NCBI GenBank assembly: GCA_958295865.1
Contig: CATQHF010000006.1
Location: forward strand, 186,001-250,000
Reading direction: 5' to 3'
Length of the DNA stretch: 64,000 nt
Source: an uncultured Dehalococcoidia bacterium
Lineage (GTDB): Bacteria; Chloroflexota; Dehalococcoidia; Lucifugimonadales; JADFKI01
A model generated the notes under the pieces. It was not told the DNA's origin. It saw only the letters and a program-made list of their open reading frames with translations, and ran no database searches. Positions 26,319 to 35,367 of the stretch are shown piece after piece. The stretch's first letter is position 1. Every line of letters starts with the position of its first letter. A program made the translations under genes and the position numbers.

Positions 26319-27068
26319 ATGAGCCGATTCAACGAACAGGTTGCGATTGTAACGGGCGCGGCGACGGGCATAGGCTACGGCATAGCGCGGCGGCTTGCGA
26401 GCGAGGGCGCGCGGCTGGTGATGGTCGATATTGACGGCGATCTGGGCGAGCAGTCGGCAAGCGAGATTTCGGCGCGCGGAACTGAGACGCGGCTCGTCGT
26501 CGGCGATGTGTCGGAGCAGTCCACAGCCGAGCAAGCCGTAGCCGCCGCGCAAGACGCCTGGGGACGGGTTGATATTCTGGTCAACAATGCGGGCATCACC
26601 GGCGTCGACGGCAGCATCTGGGAGCTGCCGCTCGAAGAGATGGATCGGGTGTATCGCATAAACCTGCGTGGCGTATTCTCGTTCTGCCACGCCGTCATCC
26701 CGTATATGCTGGAGCGCGATTATGGGCGCATCGTCAACATCGCGTCCATCGCCGGCAAGGAAGGCAACCCTCGCATGGTACCCTACTCGGCGACCAAGGC
26801 GGCGGTCATCGGGTTGACCAAATCGGTGGGCAAGGAACTTGCCAAGAGCGGCATTCGCGTGAACTGCGTTACGCCCGCGGTGGTGCACACGCGCATCCTC
26901 GACGAGCTGACGCCTGAGCAGGTGCAATACATGGTGGAGCGCATCCCCATCGGACGCACGGGCGAGATCGATGAGATTGCCGCGCTGGTGGCGTGGCTGG
27001 CGTCGCCGGAGTGCTCGTTCAGCACAGGCGGCGTATTCGACATCAGCGGCGGCAGAGCGACTTACTAA
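26319..27068 (+). CDS. Short-chain dehydrogenase/reductase
   Basis: A 249-residue classical SDR. TGAATGIG (12-19) binds NAD(P), NNAG (89-92) is intact, and the catalytic S143, Y156 and K160 (YSATK) are all present. The C-terminal PECSFSTGGVFDISGG is typical. The substrate is not evident. D37 after the second strand (MVDID) suggests NAD preference. Start ATG 26319 with AGGA upstream. It lies 27 bp before the AhpD-like gene and is probably co-transcribed. Confidence 0.92.
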   Translation: MSRFNEQVAIVTGAATGIGYGIARRLASEGARLVMVDIDGDLGEQSASEISARGTETRLVVGDVSEQSTAEQAVAAAQDAWGRVDILVNNAGITGVDGSIWELPLEEMDRVYRINLRGVFSFCHAVIPYMLERDYGRIVNIASIAGKEGNPRMVPYSATKAAVIGLTKSVGKELAKSGIRVNCVTPAVVHTRILDELTPEQVQYMVERIPIGRTGEIDEIAALVAWLASPECSFSTGGVFDISGGRATY

Positions 27069-27095
27069 GGCATAACAGGATAGAAAGGATGAACC

Positions 27096-27653
27096 ATGTC
27101 CTGGATTCGTGAATCCGACGAGCGCCTGCACTGGGCGAATGTCATCAATGTCATGTCCATAAATCCCGCCGCGATGCAAGCGGTGAGCGATATGAACAAC
27201 GCCATAACCTTCGGCGCGTCGGCGCTTACGCGCACGCAGGAAGAGGCGATAGCCACCGCGGTCTCCGCTCAGAACGAGTGTCGATTCTGAACGATGGCCC
27301 ACGGGGAGTTTCTCCGGCACGCATCGGACGACCCGGAACTGGCAAGTCACATAATGCACGATTACAGGAATGCAGACCTAGACGCAGAGACGCGGGCGAT
27401 GCTGGACTTCGCTACTAAATTGACGCGCGAACCGACGGCTATGCAAGAGTCCGATGTGATAAGGCTCAGGAAGCATGGACTGAGCGACGAGCAGATTCTC
27501 TCGGTCGTGCTCATCACCTGCACCTTCAACTTCATGACGCGCCTTGCCGACGGCCTGGGCGTAGAAGTCCCTCCAGAACGGCAGCGGTATGTGGAAAGCT
27601 GGCTCACAGGCGCGGCAAGAGAGCAGGAATGGCTGCTGAAGGCGAAAGACTGA
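27096..27653 (+). CDS. AhpD-like peroxidase-related selenoprotein (Sec encoded by TGA)
   Basis: Read through the in-frame TGA at 27288-27290, this is a 185-residue member of the carboxymuconolactone decarboxylase/AhpD superfamily, the length of the peroxidase-related group. Family members have L-N-x-C-x-Y-C-x-x-x-H at the active site; here codons 61-69 read N-E-C-R-F-TGA-T-M-A-H-G. The TGA therefore replaces exactly the second redox Cys (residue 65), giving C-x-x-U. Both halves are well conserved and in one frame. A hairpin (27292-27326) begins 2 bases after the TGA, as for a bacterial SECIS. A truncated 64-residue product would lack the fold. Read as a selenoprotein; a Cys-to-stop mutation is the alternative. 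Confidence 0.8.
27292..27326 (+). promoter_or_regulatory. Candidate bacterial SECIS hairpin
   Basis: Outer stem CGATG (27292-27296) / CATCG (27322-27326), middle stem GCC/GGC (27297-27299 with 27316-27318) and apical GGAG/CTCC around TTT. The position immediately after the TGA and a G-rich apex are compatible with SelB recognition. Drawn by hand, not folded by software. Confidence 0.5.
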
Positions 27654-27701
27654 GCCACCTCAATCGCCAAGGGGAGATCTGGAAAGTGGAGTTCCCTTTC
27701 A

Positions 27702-27794
27702 ATGCGGCAGAACGAGGAACCCTTGCGCCACATCGCAATGAGCGGCAGCGGCTTCAAGAACCTCTGGGAGGAAGAAATACGCCTTGAGCGGTAG
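27702..27794 (+). pseudogene. C-terminal remnant of a deleted upstream glycosyltransferase paralogue
   Basis: A 30-codon stretch ends SGFKNLWEEEIRLER and stop. The intact gene at 27784-29805 ends GGFNNLWEEKIRLER at the equivalent position, and in both cases the next gene starts at a TTG overlapping that stop. The upstream body of this copy is missing. Confidence 0.65.
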
Positions 27795-29805
27795 CGAAAA
27801 CGGCGCGCGCGGCTTCACGCCGAACAATATGCGGCGCGCCTTGATTGCGCGTTATCAGAACATAAGTACACGGGGGGGGGTATTTCGTTCTTCTACGTGG
27901 TGTTCTCAGGGACGACTGGTTCTTGCGGCGTCCGTGTGCCTGCTCATAGCGGCGGCGGGGCTGCGCTTCTATGACCTGACAGTGACTTCCGTATGGTACG
28001 ACGAAGTGATTGCCGCCGATAATTCGAGCGGCGTCCTCTCGGAAGTAATCCCCTATACCCGCAGCAGAAACTCATCGCCTATACTCTATCCCTTGGCGCT
28101 GTGGGCGGTGCAGAAAGTGGATGTATCCGCCTTCAGCCTCCGCGTTCTTCCGGCGACGGCAAGCGTTCTGACCGTCGCCGTGATGCTCTTTCTGCTGCCG
28201 CGCCTCGGGGTGAGCCGATGGGCAGCGTTTCTGGCTGCCCTGCTCGCCACGCTTTCCGTTGAAGCAATTAAGCACGCCCAGGATGCGCGCGAATACTCCA
28301 TCGACGCGCTGCTTGCCACGCTGATGATAGCCGGGTTGCTGTGGTATCTGCGAGACGGCAAGAAATCTTTGCTCTGCGTCGCGCTGTTCCTTGCGCCGCT
28401 GCTCCAGTACGGCTTGGTTCTGTTCGGCGCTGCCGTCATTGCCGCCGCTGTGGTCATGCCTCCCCCGACTTTGGCGTCGTCGGAATGGAACGCATACATA
28501 CGCAGGATTCCGCATTGGCTCAGGCAGCGCATCGCCCTAATCTTGCCCTCAGCGTGCTTTCTCGCGGGGTGCATCATCAGCTACTTGGTGACTGCGCGCT
28601 ACCAGTGGCGGGAAGGGGGTTGGGGCAGGGCTGGCTGGTATTATTGCGAAGACGCATACGGCGCAGTCGGCTTTCTGAGATGCGCGACTTCTCGCACTTG
28701 GGACCTCCTGCACCATCACATGCCGCAAATTGTTGCTATACTGGCGCTTGGGGCATTTGCCCTTATGCTGCTGGCATCCCTGAAGAGGAGGCGCTTCGAT
28801 GCCATTGCAATCCTGATCCTGCTTGCCATTGGCATCGCCGCTTTAGCCGCAATGCTGACACTTTACCCCTTTGGAGGAATTCGCCAAAACATCTATCTGG
28901 GTCCGGTCATCTTCCTTGCCGCCGGTGTCTCCATCTATTGGATGATCGATAGTCTGTCCGCGCTCACGCGTCGGGCATGGCTGGCTCCGGTGCTTGCCAT
29001 TATGGTCGCCGTCGCAATTGCGCTTGCCGGAGTGGGCGCTATGTGGCAAGAAAATCCATACGCGAGAGACCAAAACACCGGGGACGTTCTCGCCTTTCTG
29101 AAAGAACATGTGGAAGAAGGCGACCTCGTTTACGCAACCAGTTATGCAGTCCCTTCTATGGAGTTCTACCAAGATGAAAAACCGAGCGGCTACCACTATG
29201 GACGGGTAGAATGTTGGAGCGCCTTTGAACCGTGCATCCGTGAGATGGCAAATCTAGTCGTATCGCATCCCACTGCCCCAAATAGAATCTTCTTGGTCTA
29301 TCGCAGCGCATCAATACTGGAGGAATTGGAACTGCTGGAAGAGCGAGTTTCAGTTGAGCGTGTCATCGCTCACAGAGAGTTCGATGTCGCTATGATTACG
29401 AACGCCAAAGAGTTCAAAGAGTCCCTCGGAGCGGCGACACGTCCCGACTACGAGGCGCTGACAGCCGGCGAACCCATAATTCGCGCCGACTTCGACATAT
29501 ATCTCAGCGACGACAACACGCTGACCTACGCTAAGGAGCCGTGCGCCCGCGCCGACACGGATGCGACATTCTTTCTGCATCTGCTTCCCGCCGACGAGGC
29601 TGACCTGCCCGACCATCGCATGCGATACGGCTTCGACAACCTCGACTTCAGCTTCAGCGGGCGCGGCACGACATTCGACGGCAAATGTGTGGCGTCAATA
29701 GCCCTCCCGGAGTATGATATTACCCATATCAGAACGGGCCAATATGTGCAAACGGGCGGCGGTTTCAATAATCTCTGGGAGGAAAAGATACGCCTTGAGC
29801 GGTAG
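27784..29805 (+). CDS. Multi-span membrane glycosyltransferase-like protein (GT39/ArnT-like), copy 1
   Basis: A 673-residue membrane protein. After a 40-residue cytosolic start come about ten hydrophobic segments. The first extracytoplasmic loop contains SVWYDEVIAAD, the acidic D-E site of GT-C enzymes such as PMT/ArnT that take a sugar from a polyprenyl-phosphate donor. H-A-Q-D-A-R-E-Y follows near residue 160. A soluble C-terminal domain of about 250 residues ends the protein. The TTG start overlaps an upstream remnant by 11 bp. A run of nine G (27872-27880) lies about 30 codons into the gene. It is a tandem paralogue of the next gene at both ends. Acceptor and sugar are unknown. Confidence 0.75.
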   Translation: MSGSENGARGFTPNNMRRALIARYQNISTRGGVFRSSTWCSQGRLVLAASVCLLIAAAGLRFYDLTVTSVWYDEVIAADNSSGVLSEVIPYTRSRNSSPILYPLALWAVQKVDVSAFSLRVLPATASVLTVAVMLFLLPRLGVSRWAAFLAALLATLSVEAIKHAQDAREYSIDALLATLMIAGLLWYLRDGKKSLLCVALFLAPLLQYGLVLFGAAVIAAAVVMPPPTLASSEWNAYIRRIPHWLRQRIALILPSACFLAGCIISYLVTARYQWREGGWGRAGWYYCEDAYGAVGFLRCATSRTWDLLHHHMPQIVAILALGAFALMLLASLKRRRFDAIAILILLAIGIAALAAMLTLYPFGGIRQNIYLGPVIFLAAGVSIYWMIDSLSALTRRAWLAPVLAIMVAVAIALAGVGAMWQENPYARDQNTGDVLAFLKEHVEEGDLVYATSYAVPSMEFYQDEKPSGYHYGRVECWSAFEPCIREMANLVVSHPTAPNRIFLVYRSASILEELELLEERVSVERVIAHREFDVAMITNAKEFKESLGAATRPDYEALTAGEPIIRADFDIYLSDDNTLTYAKEPCARADTDATFFLHLLPADEADLPDHRMRYGFDNLDFSFSGRGTTFDGKCVASIALPEYDITHIRTGQYVQTGGGFNNLWEEKIRLER

Positions 29806-31798
29806 CGAAAACGGCGCGCGAGGCTTCGCGCTGAACAATCTGTGGCGCGCTTTGGCAGCGCCTTATCAGAACATAGGTGCAAGAGAGGGGGGTATTTCCC
29901 TCCCGATGAGCGTTTCTCATGGACGGCTTGTTCTTGCGGCGTCCGTGTGCCTGCTCATGGCGGCAGCCGCGCTGGGCGTCGGTCTCGTGCTGCTGCGGCA
30001 AGCAAGTTACGGACCGCAGCTGCCCTGGGATGGGATCAACTACATCACGGTTGCGCGCAATCTCCTGGCCGGGAATGGCTTCGTCGATCTGTATCATGAA
30101 CCTCTGACGCTCTGGCCGCCGCTGTATCCGGCGATGCTCGCCGGTGGGGGATTGTTCGGGATCGACCCGTACTCCCTCGCCGGTCCGCTCAACGCCGTCA
30201 TCTTCGGACTGACCGTTCTGCTCGCGGGTTGGTGGCTGCGACGCTATATGCGCTCGCGGATTCTGTGGCTGTGGGGCTGCTTCTCCATCGCGCTCGCCCT
30301 TCCACTCGTCGAAATGGCGTCCCAAGCCATGAGCGAGGCAGCGTTCATCCTGCTCGCAACGCTCTCGCTGACGCAGATCGACACCCACTTGAAGGGCGGC
30401 AGCCGCGCGCCCCTAATACTCGCGGCAGTGTTCAGCGCGCTTGCCTGCCTGACTCGCTACATGGGCGCATCCCTGATATTGGCGGCGCTCCCGATGTTGC
30501 TTGCGGCGCGGGTTGCGCCGTCGGAGAAGATGAAGCGCATCGCCATATATGCGCTGATTGCCGCCGCGCCGCTGTGTCTGTGGATGCTGCGGAACTTTCT
30601 GCTTGCCGGCTCCACGACTGGCAGAAGAGACCGGACTTTCGACTCATTTTCCTTCATCGTGGACGAGGCTTTGCGAAGCGTGGCTACGGACTGGTGGCTT
30701 GTGGGGTCGACCGCTCTTGTCCTGTTTGCGCTCGTGATTGCCGCCTGCCATGCGTTCATCCGCCGCTCAGATCGGAAAAGCGATGCTTCTTCGAAAGTTG
30801 CATGGCGTCCGTTGCGCGTATTCGGCGGTTTTGCGCTGGCATACCTGATACTGCTTGTCGTCGCGATAATATCGGGGGATGATACACTGCATGGATTGCA
30901 ATGGAGATACCTCACTCCGGTGTATATTCCGCTCCTGTTCGCGGCGCTGCTGCTGATGGACGGCCCCCTCCGGTATGCGGCAAGCGTTCCGCGCTGGCAG
31001 GGAGTTCGAGCTATCGCGGGGAGGACTTTTGCCGCCGTTCTGATGCTGGCGCTGTCCCTGCATGTGGCTTGGCTGGTTGCGCTGAATATACGCGAGTTGC
31101 AGGCTTGGAACGCCGGTGAGCGGCAAGAATATGCCGCGCCGCGGTGGAGTAATTCGGAGAGCGCGCAGTACATTTCAGAGGCGGCTCTGAGCGGCGCTAC
31201 CCTGAGCAACGATTTGGCATTCACGAGTTTCTACGCCAACGGTTCTACGCTCCACTACCCCCTACCGTGTGAACCGGATAGACTGCGCTCCGCATTGTTG
31301 GACGCAATTGGAAGCGGAGAGGTGCATGTCATATACTACTTCCAGAGCTGGCGGGGGAGCGGATGCTCTCCGCAGCAGTACGACGAGATGGAAAGCGCCT
31401 TGTTTCGGGATCCCTTGCTGGAGCCGGTGGCGGAACTGGCGAACGGGAACTTGTATCGCCTGCGCGAAGGGGAGCTCCGCTCCGCCATATTCCACAGTTC
31501 CAATGCTCCGGTGGTGGGCAAGTCGTTCGACGTCTTTTTCAATGAGTCCTACGGCAGGCGTTTGCCCAGGGAAGGATGGCGGTGGGAGAAAGGCAGCGCT
31601 GCCGATGGCTGGACGAGCCTCTCCGATCAAAAACCCTCCTACGCATACACTCCCACTGCCGCAGATGTCGGCTATCGCCTGCGCGCCTCGTTGTACTACG
31701 CAGACCACTTCGGCAACCGAATGAAAGCGATTACCGAGCCGTCCGAACCCGTGCAGCAGGACATCCCGAAAGCGGGAATGGGCGCTGAAAGCCAATAG
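29795..31798 (+). CDS. Multi-span membrane glycosyltransferase-like protein, copy 2
   Basis: A 667-residue membrane protein with about ten spans. The first loop (QLPWDGINYITVARNLLAGNGF) has the acidic residue and loop pattern of GT-C-fold transferases. The start is TTG 29795, overlapping the stop of copy 1 by 11 bp; GGGAGGAAAAG lies about 9-19 bases upstream. The first 60 codons are clearly homologous to copy 1 (SGSENGARGF, then RLVLAASVCLLMAA). The C-terminus differs and ends in an immunoglobulin-like repeat (YAYTPTAADVGYRLRASLYY) common on Chloroflexota surface proteins. Likely involved in surface glycan or glycoprotein decoration. Confidence 0.75.
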   Translation: MSGSENGARGFALNNLWRALAAPYQNIGAREGGISLPMSVSHGRLVLAASVCLLMAAAALGVGLVLLRQASYGPQLPWDGINYITVARNLLAGNGFVDLYHEPLTLWPPLYPAMLAGGGLFGIDPYSLAGPLNAVIFGLTVLLAGWWLRRYMRSRILWLWGCFSIALALPLVEMASQAMSEAAFILLATLSLTQIDTHLKGGSRAPLILAAVFSALACLTRYMGASLILAALPMLLAARVAPSEKMKRIAIYALIAAAPLCLWMLRNFLLAGSTTGRRDRTFDSFSFIVDEALRSVATDWWLVGSTALVLFALVIAACHAFIRRSDRKSDASSKVAWRPLRVFGGFALAYLILLVVAIISGDDTLHGLQWRYLTPVYIPLLFAALLLMDGPLRYAASVPRWQGVRAIAGRTFAAVLMLALSLHVAWLVALNIRELQAWNAGERQEYAAPRWSNSESAQYISEAALSGATLSNDLAFTSFYANGSTLHYPLPCEPDRLRSALLDAIGSGEVHVIYYFQSWRGSGCSPQQYDEMESALFRDPLLEPVAELANGNLYRLREGELRSAIFHSSNAPVVGKSFDVFFNESYGRRLPREGWRWEKGSAADGWTSLSDQKPSYAYTPTAADVGYRLRASLYYADHFGNRMKAITEPSEPVQQDIPKAGMGAESQ

Positions 31799-31808
31799 GC
31801 AAAGGGTA

Positions 31809-33170
31809 TCAGTCTCCCGTAGCGACACTTGAGGCGGGTTGTCGGTCTTCCGCTCCGGCTGTGGATTCTTCCTGCGCCTCCCAGTCGGGAATGAGCAGCT
31901 TGTCGGTCGGCTCCAGCAGCAGGATGTTGAGAGCGCCCGCGAGGCTTGTGGCTATGGATATGATGAACGCGACATTGTAATTGCCGAATATGTCGAAGAC
32001 GGGACCTCCGATCCAGCCGCCAATCGCCATGCCCAAGCCCGCGCCGAGCATTTGAACGCCATACGGCGAGCCGGTGGGCGCTTGCCCGTAGTAGCGTCGG
32101 TTCAGTATGGGAAAGCCGCCCGTCTCGCCGCCATAGCCAAACCCGAATAGCGCTGCGAATAGGTAGAACATCCACAGGTCGTGCGTCCAGAAGAGCATTA
32201 CGACCATGACGCCTTGCAGCGTGAAGAATATGATCATCACGGTCTTTGTGCCCATGTTGTCGCACATGATAGGCACGAGGATGCGCGATATGACGCTCAC
32301 CGCCGACATCACGGTTAGGACGCCCGCCGCCTGCACCAGCGACAGGCCTTCGCTGATCGCCAGAGGCACGATATAGACCAGAATGATGGCGTGTCCGACG
32401 CAGCCCAAGAAGTGGATGGAGCTCATATTCCAGAAGGCGGCAGTCTTACGCATATAGCCGTTGAAGAGCTTGGTGCGCTCCGGTTCCACCCGCCGCTTTC
32501 GGACTTCGGCATCGCCCCGAATGTGGCCGTATGGCTGCAAGCCTTTGTCCACGGGTCTGTCCCTGAACAGCCCTATGAGGACGAACATAATCACGGCAGA
32601 GGAAACGCCCAGCGCGATGAAGCCGTTCTGCCAGCCCATATTTTCGATGAGCAGGCTTACTATGGGCGCCGCCAGCGCGGGGCCAAGCCCCCAGGACGCC
32701 ATGATGATGCCCATGCCTAGCCCAAGATGCCGCCTGAACCAGTGCATAGCGGCAGGTATCAGCGGCACCAGGAATATCGCCTGCGCCACGCCAAGCAGTA
32801 CGCCGAAGTAGAGATACAGCTCCCAGATGGTGCTCATAATGCCCGTAAGCGCCATGCCCGCTAGGAACATCAGCGTGCCGATTGCCATGGCGCGCCGCGC
32901 GCCGTAGCGGTCTCCGAACCAGCCGGCGAAGGGCGACGCCAACGCCGTGACCACGCTGGATATGGCGTACACCAAGGTGATGCTGCCCTGGCTCCAAGCG
33001 AATGTCTGCTCCAGCGGTTCTATGAACACGCCGAACGCCATGCGGATGGATGTCCCTACCATCTGCATCACCGCGATGACGGAAACGATCACCCAGGCAT
33101 AGTGCGGATAGAAAAGCCGCCCATCACCTGAAGCGGGGCGGCTCTGCGCTTTCTCCGGCTGTTGTGCCAT
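31809..33170 (-). CDS. MFS transporter, oxalate/formate or monocarboxylate antiporter-like
   Basis: A 453-residue transporter with twelve hydrophobic segments. The motif GWFGDRYGARRAMAIG after span 2 is the MFS signature, and a central cytosolic loop (about 205-240) is Arg/Lys/Glu rich. FGVFIEPLEQTFAWSQGSITLVYAI resembles the OFA/MCT branch. The substrate is probably a small organic acid but cannot be assigned. It runs towards the copy-2 glycosyltransferase gene (10 bp gap, convergent). Confidence 0.85.
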   Translation of the reverse strand: MAQQPEKAQSRPASGDGRLFYPHYAWVIVSVIAVMQMVGTSIRMAFGVFIEPLEQTFAWSQGSITLVYAISSVVTALASPFAGWFGDRYGARRAMAIGTLMFLAGMALTGIMSTIWELYLYFGVLLGVAQAIFLVPLIPAAMHWFRRHLGLGMGIIMASWGLGPALAAPIVSLLIENMGWQNGFIALGVSSAVIMFVLIGLFRDRPVDKGLQPYGHIRGDAEVRKRRVEPERTKLFNGYMRKTAAFWNMSSIHFLGCVGHAIILVYIVPLAISEGLSLVQAAGVLTVMSAVSVISRILVPIMCDNMGTKTVMIIFFTLQGVMVVMLFWTHDLWMFYLFAALFGFGYGGETGGFPILNRRYYGQAPTGSPYGVQMLGAGLGMAIGGWIGGPVFDIFGNYNVAFIISIATSLAGALNILLLEPTDKLLIPDWEAQEESTAGAEDRQPASSVATGD

Positions 33171-33188
33171 AGACTCGCTTTCAAGTCC

Positions 33189-33485
33189 TCAGTGGAGCGG
33201 GCAGGCGTAGAGGAAGAACCGCTCCCATCCCTGCCCGCCTGCCGCGCTGCCGTCCGCGCTCTTGTCCAGACCGCCGTACAGCCCTGTGCCGGCCGATGAG
33301 TTCGCGGCGGCTTGGAAGCTGAACTGCTGGACATTTTGGCCGGCGACCTGGGCGGCGCGCGCGTCCATGCGGGCGTCGGCAGCCCATGCGCCGAAGTATA
33401 TGGTCAGCGCCAGGCTGATGGCGACGACCGCCACGAACTGGACGGGCATTCCTAGTATCCGGCGGTCATTCAAGCGGGATTCCAA
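33189..33485 (-). CDS. Small single-span protein upstream of MFS gene
   Basis: A 98-residue protein with one hydrophobic segment (MPVQFVAVVAISLALTIYFGAW) and a Ser/Ala/Gly-rich remainder. It ends 18 bp before the MFS gene in the same direction, so it may be co-transcribed. No family recognised. The composition is plausible for a coding gene, but the start is uncertain. Confidence 0.4.
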   Translation of the reverse strand: MESRLNDRRILGMPVQFVAVVAISLALTIYFGAWAADARMDARAAQVAGQNVQQFSFQAAANSSAGTGLYGGLDKSADGSAAGGQGWERFFLYACPLH

Positions 33486-33575
33486 TGCTCACGCCTCTTT
33501 GTCTCTGCTCAAGCGTCCCTCGACCGACTCAAGGGGAAGGGGCTAACACGGATATACGAGATGGAAGGGCAGTTT

Positions 33576-33749
33576 TAGGTTGTGTGGATAGTCCCGTCAT
33601 TCCCGTGAAAACGGGAATCCAGAGCCACGAAACAGGACGGCTTTTGCCTACGCCCATTGGAAGCGCTGGATTGCTGCCCCTGCTTTCGCAGGGGTGACGT
33701 TCTTTCGCAGGAATGACGAGATGAAAAGCGAAATATGCACAGAGCCTAG
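33576..33749. repeat. Family A inverted-repeat element, copy 4
   Basis: Left end TTAGGTTGTGTGGATAG. Right end GACGAGATGAAAAGCGAAA, then CACAGAGCCTAG. The terminal CTA (33746-33748) is the stop codon of the VOC gene on the minus strand. Confidence 0.85.
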
Positions 33750-34219
33750 TTTGGCACTGCCGCCTGCGCGATGGACATCAGCTCTTCGTCTGACATCTCA
33801 AGCTCGATGTGGTCGCCGTGCGGCTGCGGCACATCCAGCCCTGTCTTGTAATAGACCTCCAGCGTGTTGCCCTCCGGGTCATCGGCATACATGCCGAAGG
33901 CGTTGCCGTGGCTCACGATGCGCTGGATGTTCACGCCCTCATCGGAGAAGGTGCGATAGAAGTCCTTCAGCTCGCCGAGCGTGTCCACGGTGAAGGAAAT
34001 CTGCTGCACGACTTTGGCGTCGGAAGGCACATTGCGCCCCTCCATCAGCACGAACTCATGGTGCTCCACATCGGGATTGGCGCTGAGGAAGACCATCCGG
34101 CGCTGCTCCAGGTCTTCATCGGTAATCTCCAAGCCCATAACGCGCGAGTAGAAGTCTCGCAGCTTCATCAGGTCGTTCACATAGATGCCGACATGTCCCA
34201 GTCCGCTTACTTTTGGCAC
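33746..34219 (-). CDS. VOC superfamily (glyoxalase/dioxygenase-like) protein
   Basis: A 157-residue metal-dependent protein of the vicinal-oxygen-chelate fold. GHVGIYVNDLMKLRDFYSRVMGLEI opens the first beta-alpha-beta-beta-beta unit (metal His at residue 9), HHEFVLMEG follows, and DDPEGNTLEVYYKTG near 120-134 supplies the metal Glu. The start is GTG 34219, with GGAGGTGA only 5 bases upstream; the open frame beyond it has no such site. The stop lies in a family-A repeat end. Substrate unknown. Confidence 0.85.
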   Translation of the reverse strand: MPKVSGLGHVGIYVNDLMKLRDFYSRVMGLEITDEDLEQRRMVFLSANPDVEHHEFVLMEGRNVPSDAKVVQQISFTVDTLGELKDFYRTFSDEGVNIQRIVSHGNAFGMYADDPEGNTLEVYYKTGLDVPQPHGDHIELEMSDEELMSIAQAAVPN

Positions 34220-34363
34220 GGGTTCACCTCCTGCCTGTTTCTGAATTGCCGATACGATAGCCTTCACCCGTTCAGCAGGCGATATTATTGCAATACTGAA
34301 CGGCAATGTACAGAGATGATAACGCACATTCTAAGTTTTGGTAAGCCCAACCCCAACATCATC

Positions 34364-34524
34364 GAGAAAATTGCATTAGTCCCTTCCCCCTTGATGAGGG
34401 AAGGTTCGTCGGCGAGGCGAGGACGCCGCAGATGTGATTGTCCCTTCCCTCTTTGGGGGAAGGTTAGGATGGGGGTGAAAATGCTTGCCCATCGACGGCT
34501 AAACTGTACTAGCGCAATTATCTC
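34364..34524. repeat. Family B inverted-repeat element, copy 1
   Basis: Left end GAGAAAATTGCATTAG (34364-34379) and inverse right end CTAGCGCAATTATCTC (34509-34524), with internal CCTTCCCCC / GGGGGAAGG arms. The right end codes for the last residues of the HAD gene. Confidence 0.85.
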
Positions 34525-35197
34525 CAACATCGCCCGCCGCATGGCGCAGATTGGCGAGCAGCGAGCGCAGCGGAATATCGGAGAGCGCTTTCAACTGAAA
34601 GTCGGCGGCGGCGAACGGCATGCCTTGCGTCATAGGGTTGGGGACGACGACGCAGCGAAGTCCGGCAGCCTTCGCAGCCTTTAAGCCGTTGGCGGAATCC
34701 TCGATGGCGAGAGCGTTTTGCGGCTGCACGCCCAGACGCCGGGCCGCCTCGATGTACAGCTCAGGGTCAGGCTTGACATTGGCGACATCCTCGCCGCTCA
34801 GCACAAACTCAAAGTGGCGCAGCAAGCCGCGTCGCTCCAGATGCCCCGAAGCCCAGCCACCTCTTGAGCTGGAGGCGACGGCAAGCTTCAAGCCCATATC
34901 CTGCGCGGTGAGTATGTAGTCCTCGACGCCGGGCAGAACGGGGTTGCGCTCGATGCGCTCCAAGTAGCGGCTACGCATGCGCGGTCTGACCACATCGCGG
35001 TCGATGGGCTGCCCGCACAAATCGGCAAGATGCTGATACACATCGAAGCTGCCGAAGCCGCGCCCGATGAACCCATCCCATATTCGCCGCTCCAGCGCCA
35101 CGCCGTAGGACTGAAACACCTCTTGCCAAGAGTCGAACTCTGGCGTCTCGGTGTCGATAATCAGCCCGTCGAAGTCGAAAATCAGCGCTTCAATCAT
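34499..35197 (-). CDS. HAD-family phosphatase/phosphoglucomutase-like
   Basis: A 232-residue subclass I HAD enzyme. FDFDGLIIDTETP holds the nucleophile D8 and acid/base D10. SSSRGGW near 108-114 is the Thr/Ser motif, KPDPELY follows, and IEDSANGLKAAKAAG is the metal motif. It resembles beta-phosphoglucomutase or sugar-phosphatase branches. The final eight residues (GDNCASTV) and the stop lie inside the right terminal repeat of a family-B element, so the native C-terminus seems to have been replaced. Confidence 0.88.
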   Translation of the reverse strand: MIEALIFDFDGLIIDTETPEFDSWQEVFQSYGVALERRIWDGFIGRGFGSFDVYQHLADLCGQPIDRDVVRPRMRSRYLERIERNPVLPGVEDYILTAQDMGLKLAVASSSRGGWASGHLERRGLLRHFEFVLSGEDVANVKPDPELYIEAARRLGVQPQNALAIEDSANGLKAAKAAGLRCVVVPNPMTQGMPFAAADFQLKALSDIPLRSLLANLRHAAGDVGDNCASTV

Positions 35198-35367
35198 CTT
35201 TTCCGTCCATCAGTGTAATCCCCGACAGATAGTATAACATCAGGCGCATAAATGTTGCGTGCGGCGCGCGGTTGGCGATACAATAACAGGGTTACTTTTC
35301 GCTATACATCACTTAACGCAATAACGGATTTCCGCCTTGGCGGGAATGACGGAACAGGGACTTTACT

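Noticed and set aside
27096..27653. AhpD-like gene as a pseudogene or two short genes
   Set aside because: Only one interruption, exactly at a redox Cys, same frame on both sides, and a second gene with the same signature.
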